This document shows, one piece after another, positions 37,501 to 48,800 of a stretch of DNA of 64,000 bases. Origin of the DNA: Heliocidaris tuberculata (lineage: Eukaryota > Echinodermata > Echinoidea > Camarodonta > Echinometridae); the NCBI GenBank assembly GCA_025618425.1, contig CM046832.1, forward strand, positions 24,384,559-24,448,558, given 5' to 3'. The position numbers and the translations under genes are program-made. The stretch's first letter is position 1; each line of letters begins with the position of its first letter. Under the pieces are notes generated by a model. The model ran no database searches. It was not told where the DNA came from and saw only the letters and a program-made list of their open reading frames with translations.

Positions 37501-40500
37501 GATTTACTTAAGTGACAAAAGAGAGGAATGTTATTCTTTTCCCCGTGAACAATTAGGCAAAAGACTAAAGTACAGTAAATTTTTGTTACATGTTCTCATG
37601 CTTCTGGACTTGTTGATTGGTCGTTGGGAGATCAATAAAGAATGCTTTAATAATACTGAACAATTAAAAAAAAAAATTATATAAGAAATTCACTTCTTGA
37701 AAACACTACCAAACGATTCGGTAAAAAGACAGAGATGTATTGTTGCCAGGTAGTCTCTTAAGTCAAGACGTGCCATCAAGTTAATTGACATTTGTGAAAG
37801 AGCAATCCAGTGCTTATAGATCACGCCCACCAGACATGTTAGGTGGTGGATGTGTCAAGTAGAAACAGCTTTAGTCTTTATTCAGACATTTCATGTTTTA
37901 ACATGATGATGACAACTGATTCAAAACAAAGATACATACGTATTCATATTCAAATTGAGTAAAAAATCAAACCTGCAATGAATAAAATTTTTCTTTGTAC
38001 CTAAACAGTTCTTTGCTGTGGGTATCGGAATTCGATTGCTCGTTTTTTCATGTTTTTTGTAGAATATATACGGTGTGGCGCCTGGATCTATCCTAAGGCT
38101 TGACAGCATCTCTCACCGCCCATGTCTAGAGCAGTAGTATTCATAGAGCGAACATCGTCTGCTCATCCCATTTAAGAGAGGCCAAATGGATCATCAGTTC
38201 TGTACGTCAGGAACAATTTGCTAAGACATAATGATCGTGAATAAAGCAGGGGCAAGTGCCACTTTATCGGGACCGACCAATGGATACTTCTTCCCAACCA
38301 ATTACAAGAGGTCGCATAAAATGACTACTTAGCATTATGAGCATTACTGTGTGTGTGTGTTTTAACTTGAGGAGTATTTTTTATCCGTGAAATGAATTCC
38401 ATTTAAAGATAGTTTTTTCTGTCTTGGCTAAACATTATGCTCCCTAACAACAACAAAAAGCGTCCCATGATATTACAGGTGTAATAGATTTGTAGTTCCT
38501 TTTGGGGCCATATGGAGTGCTCACAAACATCTTATGTAGCGCAGATCAGAGAAACGTGTTCGGGATTACGAAGAGAAAGCCAATCCCTTCTATTAAGCTT
38601 TTGAGACTGACTAGGAAAGGACAGCGTGTATCGACAGGGCTTAATGAATGTTGTCTCGGGATAACATTGAAACCCGACTGTGTCTACAGCCGCGATTAAT
38701 TAAGTGGCGTAGCGATAGGAACAGGAAGTGGTATCCCCCAATAATGTAGCCTACAATAAATGCATTTTAAATTCGGATACTACATGTATTAATAGAAGGG
38801 AAAATAATAACTTAAAAGAGAACTTCAAATACGTCGACAGCACAATGTTTACCATCGTAGAAGAATAAACTGTTGGAAACTTTCTTCATTACAAAAATAG
38901 CTTCGAACGATACATTGATTCCAATATTAACATTTGTAGAGGTTTACATCTACATTAGATTACTGCCAGACATTTAAACGCTTAAAAGTTTTTTTTATGA
39001 TTAATGTTTTTCCTTTTTATAGAAAGTTTTAATTATAAAAAGTATAAATATAATGATATACTAAATGCAAAAGGTAAATACACCCCTCTTTTCTTTCAGT
39101 ACTGTCAGACGTTGTATATATGGGCTACGCCTTTAATGTTCTGCAACTACTACTCAACGAGATGAATATCAGAGACTGGTGGCCTTTTGGACGATGATGA
39201 TTCATGGATAATGCTATCATGATGAGGCTGATGAATCGATACATGCCCTAGATTGAACAACATAGACTGGGTACCATACTCAAGATATAAGAGCATCGTC
39301 TTAATCATGGAATTTCAGTTTACTCTGACACGTTCCCTCACCACTACACTACGCATTTCTGTTTATTTTTATTTTTTAAGTTCTTCATAAAAGTGTTTAA
39401 AAACTGTACTTACTACAGAGAACATAATACGAATTATGGATTCTGGAACACTTATTCCAAGCTTTCCAGCCCAAAATAGTTGCATATTCCATGCTCAAAT
39501 ACCAGGGATTTCTCAGATTAGTTGTTTACCTCAATCGCCTATTTTATTCTATATTCAACAAGCATGAAATGATTTGACGTCATCATATTAGGCGAGGGAT
39601 TAGTTAGGATGATGACGAATAATGGATGAGTTTCCTCTAGCCTAAACTACCAGACCCTCTTGGTAGCAAAAGGACATTAATTTGTTTGAGGACTAGGACC
39701 GTGACACACTAGAGTCCCTTGATAGAGTTACCACATGGGACGTCATATTTTTTTTGCCCCAAAGTGGCGTTCAAATGCTTTCTATTTAAAACACCCAGGT
39801 GCTCATCGAAATTGAATAGAAATGTTACGTAATAGTGGCCCCCAAATGGCGTTCAGATCACGGGTTGTCGTAACTCTTTCTATAAAGGGACTCTATGACA
39901 CACCGCAAAAGAGCGTCATCGTTCGAGGTGTGCTATATGATCTTCAGTAGATAAACACTATCTAACTCAGCTTAAAAAATGTTAAAGAGAAGATTGAGAT
40001 CTGGAAAAGGTGAAAATAATTTGTGAGCTTTCTCATTCCTTTTATGTCAGTTTGGAAGAACAACCATAGCAGAAATGTCTCCTGAAAATGATTGTTCTTT
40101 GAAATATGAGGAGAAATAGCTGAAGTGTTCGGACCGAACGTTCATGCCGCATGTGTGTGCAGTGCATTAGCTTTCCAGTGAGATTGGGTCAATTTCTTAT
40201 CATTTTGATGATTCAAAATTCTCAAAGTATACACTTAATGTTATGTAAACATGATCAAGCATTCCAAATTGCTTTGAGAAAGTTTTTTGAACAATGTAAT
40301 CCCATGACCAGAACTCAACTTTATCTTTAAGAGTACCCTTTTATCATGATTATCACATGATACATTTTGCAGAGTGAGTCGTGATAATATAGGGTGGTAA
40401 ACAACCTTGTCATCCCCTCATTACTGTTTCAGGGTAAATAGGAGGGCCATGTGGTCTTCATTAATAGCTCCTTCGTGTGTCATCTTTTTAAATGACCTAC

Positions 40501-40729
40501 ATTTGAACCATGATTGATAGGAAGACGTGAATCATATTTACCAGTGGTGGTGTTGTTGACTACAACACACCGTGTATTGTAGCCTAGCAGGATCATGACA
40601 GTTCTTTTTCGATAATGTCTAATAAATAAATGAATTGTAATTCCTCTTATTTTCTGTAATACATTCAACATATCGAACTTGAAAGACGGTGCACCAAAGT
40701 TATTTCGTGCGCTTTTCCGATTGCCTCTC

Positions 40730-40788
<59 letters not shown>

Positions 40789-42861
40789 GTATGTGTGTGT
40801 TGTGTGTAAGTGTGGGGGGAGTGTGCGAAATACATGTTTTACGATATTTCTTAGACCTTAACGTATCATCATCTATGCCATGTTTGTTAAGTTAAATGAA
40901 TTAAAATGACAAGGTAAATGACTTTCGAAATGGCGATTCCTTAATAGACTTTCTCATCATTTTGCAAAGAAAATAAATTGCCTCCTTACAGTATGCATCT
41001 TTGGTGGGGAGCAAGCCAATTATACACTTTGCGTGTTTACTTCCTAACTATTGACCAGAACTGTAGTAGACCTTGCCTCATTACAGGGCCGCAATCAAAT
41101 AATGAAGACGGAAATGAACTATTCATTACCTATGTCAACATGTGATAGATAACTTTAATTGGTTTGAGTTGTAGGCCTATAATGTTGATTTACTTGTATA
41201 CATGAAAACAGGGCGGGGTCCATATGTTGTTTCTTTTTCGCCATTGACCACTACCATCCAGGGAAATAACGGCCGTTCAACTGAGGAAGTAAATTGTCAA
41301 CTGCAAAATGCTTTCCCCGAAATGATTGGCACTGTTATCAGGTAAAGAGGTTTGTTAAGCCGTGCAAAGGATAAAAGTTAACCGTATACCAAAGGTGTGA
41401 TGTTATGGTTGTTTATCATGCTTTTCAGTGACCGCATTTCTTTGAATTATCTCAAGGTAAACTGTATTCCATAATTGATAGATATTTTAGAATATGATTC
41501 CGGGAAAGGAAGTTCACCCAAGGAAATTGGGTTATTACATAACGATATCACAAGGCAACAACTTAAGTCCAGGACAAGATAATAACAATCGATTCCAAGA
41601 AAAGGACATGGGTGTGTTAAGTAATAATAACCATGATGACCTCCTAAGAATTTGCTGGGTTTTTTTGCCGTCCAAATGGTACAAGCACTGAGTAAGTGCG
41701 TTAGGTACACATTAGAAGTAGGCCTACAAGAACATCAAAACTAAATTCATTACAATATACAAGCTGAAACAATGAATGTGCACAATTTAGTATATAGGTT
41801 AGTATCTTGATGTCCTAAATGAACCATTATTAACTTTCTCGTTTTCAACTTGTTATCATTTTGTCATTTTCTTTCAATAATCTCTGACTTATAAACTCAC
41901 CTGGGACGATTTCTGGAAACCTTGCTGTTGGGATAAGAGGCTCTGTTGAGGTTGGGAGGATTGTAGGTGCAACTGTTGTGGAGCGCATCGTAGACACTCG
42001 GGTGGTAGGTGGCTTTGTAGTAGTGGTGGCAGGAGTGGGATATTCCCCTCCTCCTCCTCCTCCTCCTCCCCCACCCCCTCCCCATCCTCCCCCTCCACCG
42101 CCGCCGTATGGTCTTCGCCTACAAGGTCCATAATAAAGGACATGGGCCCGGCTAGCCATCAGACATTTGAGAACTTCTAGGTGGCATTCAGACAGATATG
42201 TAACCCCATCTGTGCCACATACGAGTCGTGCCCCTGTCAAAGACGGATGTGGACAGCTCTGTTGACAAGGTTTTTGCGTTGGTGGATCTGTTATGAATGT
42301 GTAATATAAGACATAATGAACCGGCATGAAGGGTTTGTAGTAACATTTCTCTTCTAACATTTAATAAATATACATCGATTGAAGCTTTGTATTGTGTTAT
42401 TGGCAATTAATAAAGTTAGACGTACAGTTACAACGGTTAGTGGTAATGGCATTGTATCATTTGAATAATATGTTTATCGCATATCACTGCTTTATTCAGA
42501 CAAACCCATTTGCAACCCCTTTCTCACTTGTGCTACTTGGTGTGTTTATCCTAAAGCACCTCCCCTTCGATGCTCTCTGCACCAGTAACCCATCGCACTT
42601 GGCCTTCTCCAGGTCACAATCGCTACCGTACGTCTTTCCGTCCGTCCCACAGACAGGACCTCGTAAACGATGTTTGGGACACTGTTGCTTGATTTTCGAA
42701 CAGTATGCTGACCTGGATGCCTCAGAGCTCTCCGAGCTATCCCCAGTCCCTGGAAGATGAATAATACAATGAGAGGAGTAATTTAGATGTTAAAGAATGG
42801 CAACAAAAAGAGATTTATATATCGTACGACCTTTTCCTTTTAGACCATTAGCTTCTTTTTT

Positions 42862-42892
<31 letters not shown>

Positions 42893-45800
42893 GTGCGAGT
42901 GTGTGAGCGCGCGCGCGCGCGCGCGTATGTGTGTAGTGACTTAGATAGTCAATCTGATTTATTGATGCGTTGTCGATTCGTGCAACATTAAAAGGTTTAT
43001 AATAGTAAATCCTGTGATACAAACATCAAAATTCCGAAAATGAATTTTATCAAATCAAATATAACATTTTTGTATAAAAACCAGTTCAAATCTACAAACT
43101 TTCGACTCCCCCTATCTTCCATTTGCATTCATGTACGATGGGTTTCTGTATACATTCGTTAAGTGGGGGTATTATTTTAAGATCCCGCAATTTCCTTGTT
43201 TCCATCACCCGTAGTCCCTTCAGGAAACTCCAACTTATCCAACTATCAAGGGTGTCATAAAGATGGGATCACACTGACGAACCCCTGCATTCTGGAGAGA
43301 ATAGTCAATCTGACATCATCGTTTCCACAGGGAGGAACCACGCACCTCTTCCTATTAAAGGTGTGATAAGTTGGTCTTGAATAATGAACCATGGGATTTG
43401 AAAAATCACTGGAGAGCTGAGGTAAGCCAAATGACTGGTTGGAACGAAAATAATACATTAAATCCAAGCCTAGAAAATATTGGGTAAAACCTTAGCGCTG
43501 ATTACTGTCTCAATCAAAATTCAGACCCAACTACATGTAAAATGTATTTTGAAATATTTTGAGCAAAATTTAACATCAAGTTGTGTATAAAATTGTCCCA
43601 ATATTTGGGAGACTATCCTCATGTTGGACATTTCGTAACCAATAAGATCATAGCACAATTTGACTTGGGGCCTTTAGAAGTTATCTAACTTTAAAAAAAA
43701 GAGTGACATTGTATAATTACATGGATTTTAGTTTGTTTATTTTAACTTGAATAACAACATTAATATATTTTGATCTAAAGGCACACAAGCATATAATCGC
43801 ATTAGAATCGTCTTTATCTGGGTCTTCATACAACTAGGCTATCACACTACGAATAATTTTGTCCCTTTTAGAGCACTTTAAATCGGGAGGCTGAATTCAG
43901 TGGTTTCCCCCTCCTGCTGAAATCTACGTACTCGCAACTACTTATGGAATAAACGATTTCCTTTGCTTCTATTTAGGTACTATTACACAGACAAACCGCA
44001 TGAAATTAATCGCACAAGTGTTTTAAAGATGATGTAGAATCTTAGCGCTGCTGTTCCTTGAAGGAAAGTGTCAACCAGCATGATTGCCCTCATTTCGTTC
44101 TAACCACCATTAGTCATTTCAAGTCATATTGTGAGTATGTTTCTACTACTCACATAACCATATAACATCACCTAGTAATTAGACAGGACAAAAGAGGAAA
44201 CGAAGTGACAAGAATCGGCTTTGCAAGGATTACACGAAGGTTCTTGACGTCAAAAGGTATGCTTTTACAGACAACGTGCAGTAATTATGTTATTAAGCAT
44301 CCGGCAATTGAACAAAAGTTAGGATCCTAAGATGGGACTGTAATGTTTGACTTTATTTCACCTGTATCGAATAATCACACGATCAACCGCGCATATACCC
44401 ACAAATACAACCCATCATATTATTACTATGTTATGTTCATATAATATTTAAAGAAAAAGTCAGTGATTTCAATCTGTATGTAGATGCATGAGAAGGATTA
44501 GAGAAAAAAAAAATCCCATCCTGCACCCCCGCCTACACAACGCTTTGGGAACAAGGTACTTCCACCGTCACCCTGAGACAAAACGGTCACGGTACGTAAT
44601 TCCCCAAAATATGACAAACTGCTATTTTAAAAATCAGAGTCATATTCACGACAAAAAAAACAACAAACAAACAAAAAAAAAAGTTTCGTGTTATGTTTTT
44701 TTATTAGGATTTCATATTACTAAATATCCAGTGACCAATGTTAAGCGTATGACCCCATTCGTGATGATGCTAAATAGGTAAAGCTATTTATGTTTCCAAG
44801 ATGGCGTCACTTATCTTCATAATGCATGGCGGACGATGAGTCCACTGATATATCTTGCGTATACCATCTACGTTAAAGGAAGGCTAGGGCGTGGACCACA
44901 CTCCTTGGTGGTAACATTACACCTATCTCTACATCACAGCGTGAAAACACACCTCTAAAGATGAGGATAAGACTACTTTAGTTCGTATGGTAAGTTGATG
45001 TCGTACTATACTACTTGTATTTTTAAGTCGAAATAATTATATTGAAATGTTGCTAAGTTTAAAGGAAAATTATTATTATCATTATTATAATCATTATTAT
45101 TGTTATTATTACCATTATCATCTTTATCATCTCAAGAAATCGTGCAGAACTTATTAGAAAACGAAAAATGGACCTTCTTGAGATACTACATATTATTGGT
45201 GTTTTTTAAAATCCATTTCTAGGGGGGGGGGTGCGGTCTCCAATGACACTTCTGACTTGATTATTTAAATTATTTCTTTAAAAATCTTAATTTCCATTCA
45301 CAAGAGTTTATTCTATTTTTTAATCTAATTCCCTGCAAATTACTGAAAGCTATTTCATTCTCTCTTTGCCTTCTGCATTTCCCTATCCACCCTTTCCTTA
45401 ATCATAACTTGTTGGCCCTAAGGGGTGTCATGTATAGATCAATAAAAGTTGAAGGATATCCCCTCTTTATGAAAAGGCCTTGACTCAGTTTCCATCCATG
45501 CAGTTTGTATTACTTTTAGCCCTTTCTTCACCTCCTGCTCTAGAAGTGACGTGATTTGGCAGCCCCATTTAATGGTTTATTTTTGGCGGAGAAAAAGTGG
45601 CTTCAACAAATTGGCCCTTTTGAGGACCGGCCAAGATTTTCATACTAAACAACTATATGCCAAATCACAATGAATGCACTTTTCGGGATAGACTGGAAGT
45701 GTCACGGCGTTAGTTACTGAAGGAACAAGTTGCGTGTGATTTCAAAAAAGACGAAGACAATAGTGAAAAGTAGAAGAGGTTCTAGGACAAGTACCCCTGA

Positions 45801-48800
45801 ATTCATTCCCTCTAGAAACTACCTCAGCCGAAAAACTACCTCGAGACGCTGTAGGACGAGTGCAACATTTACCGGCAGACAACTACTGATTCAAGTCTTA
45901 AGGGCAATTTTGGTAGTTTTTGAGTTGTCCGGGGCAATTTTCCTAGGGCTAGAGGTAATGGGGGTAATTATGCAGGGGAAGTTGTCAATGGTTAATAATT
46001 CAAGCTGCAGTATTCTTTAACCATGTTAACATAAGCGTGATGGATTAAATTAAATACTTAGTATTTGGAAAATAGATTTATCACTTTTCTCTCTTCTAAA
46101 TAACATATATACAATGTTTTATTTTATCATTGTTCATAAGGAAATCATATTTTTATCTACATGGAATTAATTGTTTCATGTTGGTTAAAAAAATACTCTG
46201 TCAGTCACGGAGACATAAAAGCAGTTATAAACAGGGTCTTGTATAACTCTTATAGACGCTAGGTTACACAAAGCAATACATCCAAGGCTTATGTCATGAT
46301 AGTTTTTTTTAAACTCATATCAGAAATAATGCCAAGATCTTCTCAAAATTATGGCTGTTTATGGATTTTTTGATTGCACACGTAATTTCATATGTAATGA
46401 AATATAAATTTCATCAGTGAAGAAAAAGAAAGAAAAATGATTCCACATTACAAATTATAAACTTACGAGACATAAATCATGTGACCGGTTAAGGCTAGAC
46501 GTGGTTGTGAACTTGTGATTAATTATTTTCAAATGGTAAACTTCCGAGTTGCAGAGAGCAGTATATGAGCCAAGTTTACATCGCCATGAACGAGCATAAC
46601 AACGCTTCTGCGGCCAAAAACAACACTTAGAAATGACTTCACGTCTAGCTACCCACTGATTTTAAACGTCAGCTACGTTGTCTATTGGCTTTATCATAAA
46701 ATGTTTGACGCCCTGGCCATATTCATCATCACACTCTTAATTCACTATAAAGAAGAGTTAAAAATATCAGCATTCCTTACATCAGATTCTAAATTTATGT
46801 AGGTATATTATAAGTAGACAAAAATTGGCGCCCTCAAATTGGGTTATGTTAAGATAATAGAACAAGCAATATGGAAAGAAGACAGGGGATAGCTTCTCAA
46901 GTATGTGGTATGGATGTGTATAGTGTATTAGAAAAGAACGTATCGTTGACTACTATGAACCTACTTCTGAATGACAAGACGAAAATCTTCGGCATGTCTC
47001 TGTTCAACGTGCATATCAATGTGCACAAGTTCCTATTGAGCCATAATGAGGATGAACGTTTTTACTTCATCGGCACTGCTGAATATACAGGATCACTGAC
47101 AACACTTAAAATTTCCCGTGACTGACGAAATATACATTACGTTAAAAGCGAATCTTCCAAATAAATGGCGTTATTTCGTTTCCAGTTTTTAGATTCTATT
47201 TCCTCTAAATTTATGTTACCCCTCACAGAGTAAGCATTTACTGGAATTCAATAGTACCTAAATCTGAATAGTCATTGTGGTGTTTGGCCGAAGAGAGGAG
47301 AGGGAGCCTTTTAACAGGAAGCGGTAGAGAGTATGTCTGTCCGCAAGTTTTCAGTAGCAGCAAGCATTTGGTGCGGGATCAGGTGCGTCAATGCACCAAA
47401 CAGAACGACAATGTCTATCTTTCTTGAGTAGAAGACACTGGAGATTAAGGGTACAGCAATAATCGGTGTGATTCTCATTTCAAGTTTATCCCAGTTTCTC
47501 AGTCATTCATCAATTATTATGTCTCTGAAGAAAATGATACTGAACTGGCAGGCCTAACCATGCTAACATTTTATGTATTTCTTCATATCTAAGTCCAGAT
47601 ATCTTTGAAAGATAAAAAGAAGAAAATCACAGGTAGAGCTACCTCATCCTCTTATTACTGGATCCCATCTTGTTTGGAGAAACACGCAGACGCATCCAGA
47701 AGCAATCAACATTTAAATATATATTCGAGACATATGCGCTTAAAAACCCCTTTCACAATTGGTCTGCGACCAGTTTGCGACCGCCTGCAACAGATTTTTC
47801 GGGGTGTTGCACGACCGATCGCTTGGTGTCTTGCGACCACTCGCATTCGTTGCAGGCGGTCGCACGAACCTGAGGCGGTCGTGACTGGTCGCATCTGAAC
47901 TTTAAACATGCTCAAAATCCAGACACGACCAGATGCGATCGATTCACTCGCATTAGGTCGTACGACCAGTCGTGCGATTCTCGTATGAGTGTTGCACAAC
48001 GTTGCACGATTAGATGCGAGAGTTCGCACGACTCAATAGTCGCAGTGGGTGGGCTGGAGGTCGTGCAACACTCGCACGTGCGCTAGCGACCTATAGCGAC
48101 CAGTCTTGCGAATGGGTGCGATTGTGCTAAGACCATGAGACTGTTGCACGACCGATCGCAGCACATCTTACAACGTTGTACTACCGTTGCACGACTGTAT
48201 GAGACTGTATGCGACTATTCCTCGGGGGTATATAGGGGGACTATGGAGATGATCCTCTGCAACAGGGCCCTTCTCTAACAACTTTCTCTTCTTTGTAACT
48301 TTCTTCTTTGGCATCTTGACTATTAAGAAGGCCAACTTGAAACTGACTACCGGTCAATTGTCGAGGGGGTTTTTATACCCCACGCCACTCGCACGAATAC
48401 TCTCACGACCACTTGCACCGGTCTCATTCAATCGCACGAGCGATCGCATGGTCTCACATCCACTCGCACGACCATGCAATCGATCGTGCGACTATTGTGA
48501 TTGGCGTCAAGCCACTCGCAATCACTCGTGCAGCACTCGCATGTGAACGCAAGACCACTCGCACGAGCATATGCGAGCAAATGCGACTTACTCGTGCAAC
48601 GGCCTCTTCTAGTCGCTTTTGTTTTACGACCGCTGTTGCATTTGTGAATGCCTTTCTGCGACCTGATGAGATCGATGGCGATTGAAGCCTGTTGCAGCCT
48701 GTCGTGCGACCAAATGGTCGCAAACGGTCGCAGACCAATTGTGAAAGGGGCTTAACAACTTTCTCTTCTTTGTAACTTTCTTCTTTGGCATCTTGACTAT

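Larger units (their letters stand above)
35657..41900 (-). other. Gene B intron 3
   Basis: 6.2-kb phase 1 intron. It holds a TA-flanked MITE (39712-39893), an (AT)n tract (40735-40785) followed by GT units, and otherwise AT-rich sequence. No additional Kazal exon was recognised on the minus strand. Confidence 0.6.

Noticed and set aside
46871..47125. Plus-strand 84-codon open frame starting MERRQGIASQVCG
   Set aside because: Lies in a gene B intron on the opposite strand. No family character, promoter or splice signal was recognised.
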